NCBI RefSeq assembly: GCF_014931275.1
Contig: NZ_CP063110.1
Coordinates: 1 to 64,000 of the forward strand
Source of the DNA: Haemophilus parainfluenzae
GTDB lineage: Bacteria > Pseudomonadota > Gammaproteobacteria > Enterobacterales > Pasteurellaceae
DNA length: 64,000 bases
Direction of reading: 5' to 3'
Made by a program: the position numbers and the translations under genes. Position 1 is the stretch's first letter. Each line of letters begins with the position of its first letter. Below the pieces are notes generated by a model, which saw nothing but the letters and a program-made list of their open reading frames with translations, ran no database searches and was not told the DNA's origin. Shown here piece after piece: positions 17,868 through 27,098 of the stretch.

Positions 17868-20800
17868 TTACCAGTGGTAACCTGCACCAACTGCTACACC
17901 CACTTTACCTTGTGTATCGCTAGTACCTGCTAAACGAATAATGATTTTACCGTTATCTGAAATACGTGACATACCTAATGCCACTGCATTTTGACCTTGG
18001 TAATTACCCGCTGCCACAGATACCATGCTCTTACCTGGAATGTAAGCTTGTGGTAATTGAGACGCCGCTAACGCGCTTGCTGTACCTGCATTTACACGCT
18101 TACCTAACTTGTTCACTTGACCATTTAACTTATTGATCTTGTTATTCATGTCAGCTTTTACTTCGTGTAATTGGCTGCCGTTTACCGCATCAGTACTGTC
18201 TGCTGCAATGCGCCCTGGTGCAACATTGGTAATTTGTTTATTACCTGCATCAATACCATTTTTAGTCATGCTTGGACCATTTTTAATGGTTACGCCATTG
18301 CCATCAATCACAGTATCACCCGCAGTGAATTTGTTTGCAGTTACGCTTTCCACTTTAAGGTTTTTCTTGATACCTACACGAACATTACCGCTCTTATCAA
18401 TGTTGGTCATCACATTATCGCCACCATCAAACTCACTCCAGTTTGTGTTGCTATCTGCACCTTTCACATTGATTTGGCTATTTAATTTCGCACCGTAAAC
18501 ATCACCTACATTTGCACCAAATTTTAAGCCATCGCTTAATGTTGCGATAGTTTCACCACCAAAGTTCATACGATTTGGTGTTTTACCATCCAAGTTTGGT
18601 GCTGCATCTTTACCACTTACCACTGTAATTGGCGTTGAATTATCACCTTCACCAAGATTGATTGTAGTAGTATTAACTGTTGTGGCATTTACAGTTCCGG
18701 CTTTTAAATCTTTGGTAGTAGAAATAGTGAAATTCATGCCATCTTGCTTAATTTTGATATTTTGTCCTGCGATATAAGTCACGGTATTACCTGGGCTTAC
18801 CTTTTGAACAGTTTCACCTTCAGCTTCACCACCGTCTTTATTCACAGTGACATTCCAACCAGAATTATTGATTGCATTTGCAACAGTGGTTGCATTCACC
18901 AATTTAGAGCCATCTACAGGTGTATCAATTTTTCCTGTTGTATTAGGTTTTAAATCAGTGGTCGCTACAGCATTATAAAGTTGGCTACCGTTTATTGCAT
19001 CTTTGCTATCTTTAGATACATCGCCATCTCCAACATTGCTAATTTTCTTACCTGCAGCGTCAATACCTGATTTGGTTATACTTGGCCCACCAGCAATAGT
19101 TAATCCATCAGTATTAATGGTTGTATCGCCAGCTTTTACGCTATCAACTTTGATATCCTTAGCTAATTTAATTTCTAACTTATCAGTGCCATCTGCTACC
19201 ACACCAATGTTACCATCGGAAAGTTTAGTCGTGTCCGTTTCACCACCAACTAGGTTAACTGTTTCACCTAATTTACGCTCTACATTGTTTCCAGTATCAC
19301 CAGCAAAAGTAAGTGGACTAAATGCTTGTTTCGCAGTTTGATTAATCGCCTCATTAACGTTATTTACTACGTTACCATCTACTTTAATTGGTGCGTTAGT
19401 CACGGTAACATCACCTGCTTTCAAACCATCTTTATCAATTTTGGTATCGCCCGCAGTGACACTATCAACCTTGATATCTTTCGATAAAGCAATCTTAACT
19501 TTACCTTCTTCAACCTTGGTGCTGATATTTTTATCTGCGCCAACAACCTCAACCGTTTCACCTAATGGTTTCTTCACAGAATTACCATCTTGAGCAGTTA
19601 ATCCAAAGCCTTTTGTGGTGAGGTTATTAATTGTTTGATAAAGTTGGCTACCGTTTACTGCATCTTGTGATGTTTCATTTACATCACCTGCTGCTACGTT
19701 GCTAATTTTCTTGCCAGCAGCATCAATACCAGATTTTGTTACACTTGGACCATCTTTAATATTCAAGCCATCTGTATTTAAAACAGTATCACCAACTGTT
19801 ACATTACCTGCAGCATTAACATTAGTAACATTAATCGTTTCATTTAAATTAAACGTCACATTATCATCTGCTGCATTTTTGGTAATTTTAATATTGCCAT
19901 CGGTGTTATTCAAATCAACCGTTTCACCAGGTGCTACATTACTACTATTTTCTCCATTAGCAGTTAAATTCCAGCCTTTATTAGCTACTTTTTCCACATC
20001 TTTTAATTGTGAAAAATTCACAGCATCTTTGTCATCGGTACCCGCTGCAACATTGCTAATTTTATTACCTGCTGCATCAATACCTGATTTAGTGACACTT
20101 GGACCACCGACAATTTTTAAACCATCAGTATTAATGGTTGTATCACCAGCTTTTACGCTATCAACTTTGATATCCTTAGCTAATTTGATTTCTAACTTAT
20201 CAGTACCATCTGCCACCACGCCAATGTTACCATCAGAAAGTTTAGTCTCATCAGTTACACCACCAACTAAGTTAACTTTTTCACCTAATTTACGCTCTAC
20301 ATCCTTTCCTGCATCACCAGCAAAGGTTAATGGCATGTTACGTACTTTATTAATTGCGCTAGTCACGTCGCCTGCAGTTGCTAGATTGCTTGGATTCGCT
20401 GCAGTTGCATTGCCTTCTGCATCAGTAGTGATAGTTGTTGTGTTGACATCAAATTTCACAATTGTGCCATTATCCGCATCAGTTACATTTACAGTGGTTA
20501 AATTACCATCTTTAAAGTTCACAAAACCATTGTTATTGATACGTGATTTAGAAGTACCATTTTGTTGTACGTTAAAGCCACTATAAGTTAATACGGTATA
20601 AAGCTGTGAACCATTAATTGCATCAGTTGAATTAGCAGTAACACGACCTGCACCAACATTTTGAATTTGACGTTCAAAACCTTCTTTACCAACTGAAACA
20701 GCACCAAGCGAATTATTAGCTAGACCTGCTTTAAACTGTTTATTTTCACTCACGCCAGTATCATTTTTGAAGGCTGCTTCATGGGCGGTTCCACCGAAAA

Positions 20801-22529
20801 CATTGCCACCTGCAACACTATATTTACCTAGTGCAACTGAATTTTGCACCGTTGCATTAGCTGATGAACCAATCGCTACACCATCAGCTGCCGAGCCAGC
20901 TGCGCCCTTACCGATAGCAATAGATGCTTGTTCTGAAGCATTAGCATTATTACCTATTGCGATACCATAAATGCCACTAACATTTGCATTTGCCCCCGTA
21001 GCAACGCCTGCATAAGCAGAAGAGGCAGTATGGCCAATGGCTACGCCTAACTCTTTAGCATCTGTATTAGAACCTAGTGCTGTCGAGTTAGTAACGGCTT
21101 TGGCATTAGTACCAACAGCCGTAGCATTACCACCATTTGCATGGCTTGAATAACCAATTGCCGTAGAGTTTGAATACTCACTATTAGCTTTGTGGCCTAA
21201 TGAAACACCATTTTCTGCTGTTGTTTTAGCATCTGCACCAATCGCAACTGCATTTTTACCTCTATCAGATGCATTGGCATTTAAGCCCATAGTAATCGAG
21301 GCTTCTGTAATAGTGCTCGCATTTGGACCAATAGCAATCGCATTAACTCCAGATGCACCAGTATTATTCTGGTTACCTGTTACATTTGATTTAACCGAGA
21401 AATAATGAATTTTTTCAATTTCTGCCATCGCAGCATAAAGCTGAGAACCGTTAATTGCATCAGTTGAATTTGCGGAAATATCACCTGGTGATAAGTTGAT
21501 GAGTTGACGTTCATAACCTTTTTTACCAATGGAAACAACGTCCCCTGCGATAGTATTTGCACCACCAGCCCAAGTATAGGTTGTCCCTAAAATAGTACGA
21601 GTAGTATAGGCAACCCCTGCTTTATCCGTCGCAGAACCACCACCAATCGCAACAGAGTTTGCAAACGATGCATTAGCCCCAGTACCAACAGCGACAGCAT
21701 TCGTTTTTTGAGCTGCAGCCAATGAACCTAATGCTAATGAAAGATCCCCAGATTTTGTTTTTGTTCCTAATGATACAGCAGCCTCACCAGCAATCGTATT
21801 CATCCAACGGGGACTTTGAAGATCCCCTCCAGTTAAATCTTTAAATGCTTGTTGAACCGTTCCCGTTTTATCTTGGCCATTAGTATTGATATAAGTCGTT
21901 TGTGTAGCCGCTGCTTTATCAGTATCATCCCCACCAATCGCAACCGATGCATTACCATAAGAAACAACATTACCGCCAATCGCAATTGATTGATCGCCTC
22001 GAGCCCATGCGCCTTCAGTAATAGAACCACCATATATCTCCGCTTTATCAGCTCTAATGCCAGCTCCAATAGCAATAGACTGGTTTACTCGTACAACAGA
22101 AGTGCTATCGCCAACTTGAGCATTTTGACCGATGAGAATATTACGACTACCCGCTGTTCCACCATAATTTCCTGTGCCATCACCAATCAGCACACTATTG
22201 TCATAACGACCATTTACGCCATAACCAATAGCGGTAGTACTTCCACCGCTTGCTGATGTGGCACTGTTCCCAACCGCAATACTAAAAGGATGTACATTTG
22301 TAGGCGCATTGCTTCCATCCCCCACAATCACTTGCGCTTGCGCCGGCATCATCACTGCAGATAAAGAAAGTGCAAATGCAGAAAGTTTAAAAAGAGAAGA
22401 TAAACGTGTTTCGCTTGTTACACGTTGTTCGGAGTTTGAAGAAGCTTTTACGGCTCCTTTCGCTAATTCTGATGTCACGACGAAAGATTGTGTCGTTTTG
22501 TTCCAAATAATCTTAAATACTTTGTTCAT
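17868..22529 (-). CDS. trimeric autotransporter adhesin (YadA/Hia family)
   Basis: 1,553-residue type Vc surface adhesin. Residues 1-65 form an extended signal peptide (ESPR: MNKVFKIIWNKTTQSF, then a hydrophobic core ending AQA). Two YadA-like head regions follow (about 66-340 and 390-620) with degenerate repeats of the type AIG..A.A. After them comes a long stalk with six neck-like motifs (five DA[I/V]NGSQL and one NFSQL) and near-duplicate modules containing GPSVTKSGIDAAG. The C-terminal YadA anchor (about 1480-1553) forms the trimeric barrel and ends in aromatic GYHW. A role in attachment or autoaggregation is inferred; the ligand is unknown. No uptake signal was seen in the gene. Confidence 0.93.
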   Translation of the reverse strand: MNKVFKIIWNKTTQSFVVTSELAKGAVKASSNSEQRVTSETRLSSLFKLSAFALSLSAVMMPAQAQVIVGDGSNAPTNVHPFSIAVGNSATSASGGSTTAIGYGVNGRYDNSVLIGDGTGNYGGTAGSRNILIGQNAQVGDSTSVVRVNQSIAIGAGIRADKAEIYGGSITEGAWARGDQSIAIGGNVVSYGNASVAIGGDDTDKAAATQTTYINTNGQDKTGTVQQAFKDLTGGDLQSPRWMNTIAGEAAVSLGTKTKSGDLSLALGSLAAAQKTNAVAVGTGANASFANSVAIGGGSATDKAGVAYTTRTILGTTYTWAGGANTIAGDVVSIGKKGYERQLINLSPGDISANSTDAINGSQLYAAMAEIEKIHYFSVKSNVTGNQNNTGASGVNAIAIGPNASTITEASITMGLNANASDRGKNAVAIGADAKTTAENGVSLGHKANSEYSNSTAIGYSSHANGGNATAVGTNAKAVTNSTALGSNTDAKELGVAIGHTASSAYAGVATGANANVSGIYGIAIGNNANASEQASIAIGKGAAGSAADGVAIGSSANATVQNSVALGKYSVAGGNVFGGTAHEAAFKNDTGVSENKQFKAGLANNSLGAVSVGKEGFERQIQNVGAGRVTANSTDAINGSQLYTVLTYSGFNVQQNGTSKSRINNNGFVNFKDGNLTTVNVTDADNGTIVKFDVNTTTITTDAEGNATAANPSNLATAGDVTSAINKVRNMPLTFAGDAGKDVERKLGEKVNLVGGVTDETKLSDGNIGVVADGTDKLEIKLAKDIKVDSVKAGDTTINTDGLKIVGGPSVTKSGIDAAGNKISNVAAGTDDKDAVNFSQLKDVEKVANKGWNLTANGENSSNVAPGETVDLNNTDGNIKITKNAADDNVTFNLNETINVTNVNAAGNVTVGDTVLNTDGLNIKDGPSVTKSGIDAAGKKISNVAAGDVNETSQDAVNGSQLYQTINNLTTKGFGLTAQDGNSVKKPLGETVEVVGADKNISTKVEEGKVKIALSKDIKVDSVTAGDTKIDKDGLKAGDVTVTNAPIKVDGNVVNNVNEAINQTAKQAFSPLTFAGDTGNNVERKLGETVNLVGGETDTTKLSDGNIGVVADGTDKLEIKLAKDIKVDSVKAGDTTINTDGLTIAGGPSITKSGIDAAGKKISNVGDGDVSKDSKDAINGSQLYNAVATTDLKPNTTGKIDTPVDGSKLVNATTVANAINNSGWNVTVNKDGGEAEGETVQKVSPGNTVTYIAGQNIKIKQDGMNFTISTTKDLKAGTVNATTVNTTTINLGEGDNSTPITVVSGKDAAPNLDGKTPNRMNFGGETIATLSDGLKFGANVGDVYGAKLNSQINVKGADSNTNWSEFDGGDNVMTNIDKSGNVRVGIKKNLKVESVTANKFTAGDTVIDGNGVTIKNGPSMTKNGIDAGNKQITNVAPGRIAADSTDAVNGSQLHEVKADMNNKINKLNGQVNKLGKRVNAGTASALAASQLPQAYIPGKSMVSVAAGNYQGQNAVALGMSRISDNGKIIIRLAGTSDTQGKVGVAVGAGYHW
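19031..19315 (-). repeat. stalk module repeat, copy 1
   Basis: About 285 bases repeated nearly identically at 20048-20332 (offset 1,017). Both encode the same stalk module: residues TKLSDGNIGVVADGTDKLEI, then KDIKVDSVKAGDTT, then a GPS[V/I]TKSGIDAAG connector. This copy differs by scattered substitutions (ETDTTKLSDG rather than VTDETKLSDG). Confidence 0.85.
20048..20332 (-). repeat. stalk module repeat, copy 2
   Basis: Partner of the repeat at 19031-19315, about 90% identical by eye over its length and in frame with it. A 1,017-base period (339 codons) means recombination between the copies would shorten or lengthen the stalk in frame. Confidence 0.85.
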
Positions 22530-22617
22530 AAAAAAGTTCTCCCAAGTTAAATAGATTTAGGTATTCATCACATCCCAACAAACAATAGAACAAGATGGGT
22601 AAAAATAAGGTTCTGGG

Positions 22618-22645
22618 AGTATAGCTGACTCATCTATAAGATCAA
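22618..22645 (-). promoter_or_regulatory. candidate promoter of the autotransporter gene
   Basis: Minus strand -35 TTGATC (22645-22640), 16-base spacer, -10 TATACT (22623-22618). It would give a leader of about 80 bases before the ATG at 22529. Further upstream (22722-22762) is a 10-bp perfect inverted repeat, ATGCTCATTA, with a 21-base loop. Confidence 0.5.
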
Positions 22646-22883
22646 GAAAATGATCGCTTTTTATACCATTTTTCACAAGAAATTTACATTTTCTATGCAA
22701 GGTATCGTTTGCGTAAAAAGAATGCTCATTAAAATTAGGTCAAAGTCAGTAATAATGAGCATGGAATCGTCTTTATATAAGTCAAAAACAATGTAAAAGT
22801 TGACCGCACTTTTTTCTCTTAATATGCAACTCACCTACCACTTCCCTAACCCCCTTATACCTCTTTAGAAGTATTTTGATTTT

Positions 22884-22907
22884 AAAGTTTGATCAACCTC
22901 AAACTTT
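22884..22907 (+). promoter_or_regulatory. FNR-like site upstream of nrfA
   Basis: TTGAT-N4-CTCAA (22889-22902) matches the FNR consensus TTGAT-N4-ATCAA at 9 of 10 positions and sits inside a longer inverted repeat, AAAGTTTGA/TCAAACTTT. It lies about 150 bases before the nrfA start. Anaerobic induction by FNR is the known mode of control for nrf operons. An uptake signal lies at about 22802-22812. Confidence 0.6.
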
Positions 22908-23049
22908 TGGAAGATAACCTTAGAAAAACTACTACTTTTTGGTATCTTATGCTTGCACTGAACTATTTTTATGAGTGAATTCAAAAGCTTAATAGGAATT
23001 GTTTGCATTTAAAATTGTTTTTTTATTCTTTCCTAATGGAGTGATTATC

Positions 23050-24573
23050 GTGAACGCATTGAGAAAAAGCCTTGTTTTGGCCACTTCTTTCGCAGCTTTA
23101 GGTGTGTATAACTCAGCGATGGCTGAAATGGTGTACAAGCCTGTTGAACAACCTGTGGAAGCACCAAACCCTAATTTAAAAATCGAAGCAGTGAATGAAA
23201 AATTTGCTGAGAAATATCCTAGCCAATTCAATTCGTGGAAAGCGACTGAAAAAGGCGACAAAATCATCTATGCTAATGAACAAGATCCTCGTTTAATCGT
23301 GTTATGGGGGGGCTATTCTTTCGCAAAAGAATATAACGCACCTCGTGGTCACGTTTATGCAGTAGAAGATGTACGTAATATTTTACGTACTGGTGCGCCC
23401 AAAAATGCAAATGATGGCCCTCAACCAATGGCATGTTGGACTTGTAAAGGTCCAGACGTTCCTCGTTTAATTGCAGAATGGGGTGAAGATGGTTACTTTG
23501 GTGCAAAATGGGCTAAAGGTGGACCTGAAGTGGTCAACTCAATCGGTTGTGCAGACTGTCACGATACTACATCAAAAGACTTTGCCGAAGGCAAACCAGC
23601 ATTACGTATTGCTCGTCCACACGTTCTTCGTGCATTAGATCACTTAAATAATGCACTTCAAGCAAAAGCAAAAGCTGAAGGTAAAGAACAAGCTAACTTA
23701 AGCTTTAACACAGCTGCTCGCACTGAAAAACGTGCTGAAGTTTGTGCTAACTGTCACGTTGAGTACTACTTCGCAGGTGATTTAAAACAAGTAACCTTCC
23801 CTTGGGATAACGGTCAAACTGTTGATGACATCGAAAAATACTACGATGATATCGGTTTCAGTGACTGGACTCACTCTCTTTCTAAAGCACCAATGTTAAA
23901 AGCTCAACACCCTGACTTTGAAATTTGGTCTTTAGGTATGCACGGTAAAAACGGCGTAACTTGTATCGACTGTCACATGCCTAAAGTACAAGGTAAAGAC
24001 GGTAAAGTTTACACCGACCACCAAATCCAAAACCCATTCGATGCATTTGATACCACATGTGCAAACTGTCACGATCAAAGCAAAGAAAAACTTAAAGACA
24101 TCGTTGCTTCACGTAAAAAAGAAGTGAAAGATGTAATGGGTCGTTTAGAAGATCAAGTTGTTCGTGCTCACTTTGAAGCGAAAGCGGCATGGGATGCAGG
24201 TGCAACTAAAGAAGAAATGGAACCTGCTTTAATGGATATCCGTCACGCTCAATGGCGTTGGGACTACGCAGCAGCAAGCCACGGTGGCCACATGCACGCA
24301 CCTGATGTAATGCTTCGCGTATTAGGTTCTGGCATAGACAAAGCTGCGGATGCACGTGCTAAACTTGCAGCAATCTTAACTAAACATGGCGTAAAAACTC
24401 CGGTTGAAGTACCAGATATTTCTACAGCTGATAAAGCATGGAAAGTAATGGGTATTGATATCGAGAAAGAACGTCAAGCGAAAAAAGAATTCTTAGAAAC
24501 TGTTGTACCTCAATGGGTAAAAGAAGCGAAAGCCAATGGCAAATTAGCTGAAGATACCGCAACAAAACAATAA
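23050..24573 (+). CDS. nrfA: cytochrome c nitrite reductase NrfA
   Basis: Periplasmic pentahaem enzyme reducing nitrite to ammonium in anaerobic respiration. Numbered from the GTG at 23050: signal peptide ending AMA at residue 25; the active-site haem motif CWTCK (129-133, lysine as ligand); four conventional CXXCH motifs at 167, 232, 305 and 337. The GTG is chosen because TGGAG lies 8 bases upstream and a normal signal peptide results; an ATG 17 codons upstream lacks a ribosome binding site. The product is 507 residues. First gene of nrfABCD. A run of seven G occurs at 23306-23312 within codons for WGG. Confidence 0.96.
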   Translation: MNALRKSLVLATSFAALGVYNSAMAEMVYKPVEQPVEAPNPNLKIEAVNEKFAEKYPSQFNSWKATEKGDKIIYANEQDPRLIVLWGGYSFAKEYNAPRGHVYAVEDVRNILRTGAPKNANDGPQPMACWTCKGPDVPRLIAEWGEDGYFGAKWAKGGPEVVNSIGCADCHDTTSKDFAEGKPALRIARPHVLRALDHLNNALQAKAKAEGKEQANLSFNTAARTEKRAEVCANCHVEYYFAGDLKQVTFPWDNGQTVDDIEKYYDDIGFSDWTHSLSKAPMLKAQHPDFEIWSLGMHGKNGVTCIDCHMPKVQGKDGKVYTDHQIQNPFDAFDTTCANCHDQSKEKLKDIVASRKKEVKDVMGRLEDQVVRAHFEAKAAWDAGATKEEMEPALMDIRHAQWRWDYAAASHGGHMHAPDVMLRVLGSGIDKAADARAKLAAILTKHGVKTPVEVPDISTADKAWKVMGIDIEKERQAKKEFLETVVPQWVKEAKANGKLAEDTATKQ

Positions 24574-24580
24574 AAAAAGA

Positions 24581-24620
24581 ACCGCACTTTGTAACTAAAG
24601 TGTCGAAGTGCGGTCATTTT
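24581..24620 (+). terminator. inverted uptake-signal pair forming a hairpin after nrfA
   Basis: ACCGCACTT (24581-24589) and AAGTGCGGT (24606-24614) are two uptake signals in opposite orientation forming a 9-bp stem, followed by CATTTTT. It lies between nrfA and nrfB, so it is probably a partial terminator giving more nrfA than nrfBCD message. Confidence 0.7.
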
Positions 24621-24645
24621 TAACCATATATTTGAGGTAATCAGA

Positions 24646-25311
24646 ATGAATTTAACTTCTTTAATCAGCAAATCGGCAAAATCCCTTGCATTGCTTGCAA
24701 TGCTTGCGGCAATGCCAATGGCTGCAAGTGCGGAAGAGATGGCAAAAACACCTGCCTCTCAACTTACTTACGAGCCACAAATGGATAACCAACGTGATCC
24801 AAACCAATATTGTGCAAAATGTCACAAATTTGACCAAGTTGATAAAAACCAAACTTTAGATCAATCTGGTGGTGAATTACACTTTGGTAAATTCCATGGC
24901 GCACACTTAAATCAAAAAAGCCCTAACACAGGTAAACCGATTAACTGTGTAAACTGTCACGGTAATATTTCGGAAGATCACCGTCGTGGTGCAAAAGATG
25001 TGATGCGTTTTGATGGCGATATCTTTGGTGATAAAAAACCAATGTACACAGCACAAGAACAAAACCAAGTTTGTTTTGCTTGTCACCAACCAGCAAAACT
25101 TCGTGAAAAACTTTGGGCGCACGATGTTCACGCAATGAAATTGCCTTGTGCAAGCTGCCACACATTACACCCGAAAGATGATGCGATGAAAGGTATTCAA
25201 CCGAAAAATCGTGTGAAACTTTGTGTAGATTGCCACGGCGAACAACAAAAACGCAAAGCGGCAAAAGACGCACAATCACAAACGCAATCAACCGAACAAA
25301 AGGATAAATAA
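24646..25311 (+). CDS. nrfB: pentahaem cytochrome NrfB
   Basis: Periplasmic electron donor to NrfA. 221 residues: signal peptide ending ASA at residue 29, then five CXXCH haem motifs at 56, 101, 143, 168 and 193, and a lysine/glutamine-rich tail. Its stop codon overlaps the ATG of nrfC by one base. It takes electrons from the NrfCD quinol-oxidising pair. Confidence 0.95.
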   Translation: MNLTSLISKSAKSLALLAMLAAMPMAASAEEMAKTPASQLTYEPQMDNQRDPNQYCAKCHKFDQVDKNQTLDQSGGELHFGKFHGAHLNQKSPNTGKPINCVNCHGNISEDHRRGAKDVMRFDGDIFGDKKPMYTAQEQNQVCFACHQPAKLREKLWAHDVHAMKLPCASCHTLHPKDDAMKGIQPKNRVKLCVDCHGEQQKRKAAKDAQSQTQSTEQKDK

Positions 25312-25988
25312 TGACAGCTTGTTCACGCCGAAACTTTGTTTCCGGCATGGGGGCATTAATCCTTATGACGGGGACATCAGTTACCTCTTTAGCGAAAGAG
25401 GAAAAGGCGGATAAACCGAAACGCTATGCAATGGTACACGACGAAACAGCTTGTATCGGCTGTACCGCTTGTATGGATGCTTGTCGTGAAACTAACCACG
25501 TTCCTAAAGGCGTTTCACGTTTGGAAATTCTCCGTAGTGAACCTTATGGCGAATTCCCAAATCAAGAATACGAGTTTTTCCGTCAATCTTGCCAACATTG
25601 TACAAACGCCCCTTGTGTGGCTGTTTGTCCAACCGGTGCATCATTTATTGATCCTGAAACAGGTATCGTTGATGTAACTAAAGATCTTTGCGTGGGTTGC
25701 CAATACTGTATCGCAGTTTGTCCTTATCGCGTACGTTTCATTCATCCAGAGCATCTTACTGCGGATAAATGTAACTTCTGTCGCGATACAAACTTAGCAG
25801 CTGGCAAACAACCTGCTTGTGTAGAAGCTTGTCCAACCAAAGCATTAACCTTTGGTGATATGAATGACCCAAGCAGCGAAGTGTCCCGCAAAGTGAAAGA
25901 AAAACCGGTTTATCGCACGAAAGTGGAATTAGGTACTCAACCAAATCTCTACCATATTCCATTCCAACACGGGGAGCCAAGAAGATGA
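25311..25988 (+). CDS. nrfC: ferredoxin-like subunit NrfC
   Basis: Iron-sulfur protein relaying electrons from NrfD to NrfB. 225 residues: an N-terminal twin-arginine signal (SRRNFVSG, then a hydrophobic stretch) predicts export folded by the Tat system. Sixteen cysteines are arranged as four 4Fe-4S motifs (CIGCTACMDAC, CQHCTNAPCVAVC, CVGCQYCIAVC, CNFC...CVEAC). It overlaps nrfD by 4 bases. Confidence 0.95.
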   Translation: MTACSRRNFVSGMGALILMTGTSVTSLAKEEKADKPKRYAMVHDETACIGCTACMDACRETNHVPKGVSRLEILRSEPYGEFPNQEYEFFRQSCQHCTNAPCVAVCPTGASFIDPETGIVDVTKDLCVGCQYCIAVCPYRVRFIHPEHLTADKCNFCRDTNLAAGKQPACVEACPTKALTFGDMNDPSSEVSRKVKEKPVYRTKVELGTQPNLYHIPFQHGEPRR

Positions 25989-26950
25989 CATTAGATTATC
26001 CTGTTCCGTTTCACACACCTAATTTGGTGTGGGATTCAACAATCGCTATCTATTTGTTCTTACTTGGTATTTCTTCCGGTGCGGTACAATTAGCGATTGC
26101 TTATAAACGTAGTCACAAATTAGAAAATCCTAGCAAAAACTGGATTATCAGAGCAGCCGCCTTTTTAGGTTCTGTGCCAACATTAATCGGTTTAACCCTG
26201 TTAATTTTCCACTTGGCACGTCCTTGGACATTCTGGAAATTGATGTTTAACTATCAATTTAACTCTGTAATGTCTATGGGGGTAATGTTATTCCAAGTTT
26301 ATATGCTGTTCTTGGTATGTTGGTGTGCGGTTATCTTCAAAGAAGATATCATGGCGTTCATTCAACGTTTTATGCCAAAACTTGGTTTCGTCGGTAAAAT
26401 TATCAATGTATTAGAACGTTTAACTGGTCCTGTAGAAGTCATTCTCTTCATCTTAGCTGCTGTACTAGGGGCTTATACCGGTTTCTTACTTTCAGCATTG
26501 ATTAGTTACCCAATGTTAAATAACCCTGTTCTACCAGCGTTATTCTTGGCTTCAGGTACCTCTTCTGGTATCGCTGCAACCTTCTTATTTATCCTCATTG
26601 CAGGTAAATTAAAAGGTGATAGCCATGAATCACACTTCATTCATAAATTTGAAGTGCCAATCATGGTAACTGAGCTTGGTTTATTAGTTTGTTTCTTCGT
26701 GGGTCTTTATTTTGGTGGTGGCCAAAAAGTGGTTGCCTTACAGAATGCATTATCTGGCTTCTGGGGTGCAGTCTTCTGGATTGGGGTATTCTTAATTGGT
26801 ATCTTAATTCCACTACTTGCCAACCTTGCCGTAAAAGACAACTTAAAATACAACAAGAACTTTATTATCCTTGTGTCAATCTTCGACTTAATCGGGGTTC
26901 TCTGCTTACGTTACTTCATCTTGTATGCAGGACAACTTACCGTTGCGTAA
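25985..26950 (+). CDS. nrfD: quinol-oxidising membrane subunit NrfD
   Basis: 321-residue polytopic membrane protein of the NrfD/PsrC family with about eight transmembrane helices and a characteristic early segment LFLLGISSGAVQLAIAYK. It oxidises menaquinol and passes electrons to NrfC, which fits the menaquinone genes (men) found 5 kb downstream. It is the last gene of nrfABCD; a strong terminator follows. Confidence 0.94.
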   Translation: MTLDYPVPFHTPNLVWDSTIAIYLFLLGISSGAVQLAIAYKRSHKLENPSKNWIIRAAAFLGSVPTLIGLTLLIFHLARPWTFWKLMFNYQFNSVMSMGVMLFQVYMLFLVCWCAVIFKEDIMAFIQRFMPKLGFVGKIINVLERLTGPVEVILFILAAVLGAYTGFLLSALISYPMLNNPVLPALFLASGTSSGIAATFLFILIAGKLKGDSHESHFIHKFEVPIMVTELGLLVCFFVGLYFGGGQKVVALQNALSGFWGAVFWIGVFLIGILIPLLANLAVKDNLKYNKNFIILVSIFDLIGVLCLRYFILYAGQLTVA

Positions 26951-26970
26951 GGATAAACTTCTTATTTAAT

Positions 26971-27001
26971 CAAAAGGCGTATACAATACGCCTTTTGTTT
27001 A
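26971..27001 (+). terminator. nrfABCD terminator
   Basis: A 12-bp perfect stem CAAAAGGCGTAT / ATACGCCTTTTG (26971-26982, 26986-26997) with a 3-base loop, followed by TTTATTT. Confidence 0.88.
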
Positions 27002-27098
27002 TTTAAAAGACTAAAGTGCGGTTAATTTTACGTATGTTTTTTCATGCTTAAAATTAACCTTATTTTGTCAAATACAACCATTAATACTGAAGAATACT

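Noticed and set aside
19031..20332. Regularly spaced repeats that might suggest a CRISPR array
   Set aside because: The repeats are long, in frame and encode stalk protein modules; there are no short identical repeats with unique spacers and no cas genes in the window.
19699..20586. A 295-codon open frame antisense to the autotransporter, with other long antisense frames nearby
   Set aside because: It is produced by the repetitive, low-complexity composition of the adhesin gene on the other strand; it has no ribosome binding site and no recognisable domain.
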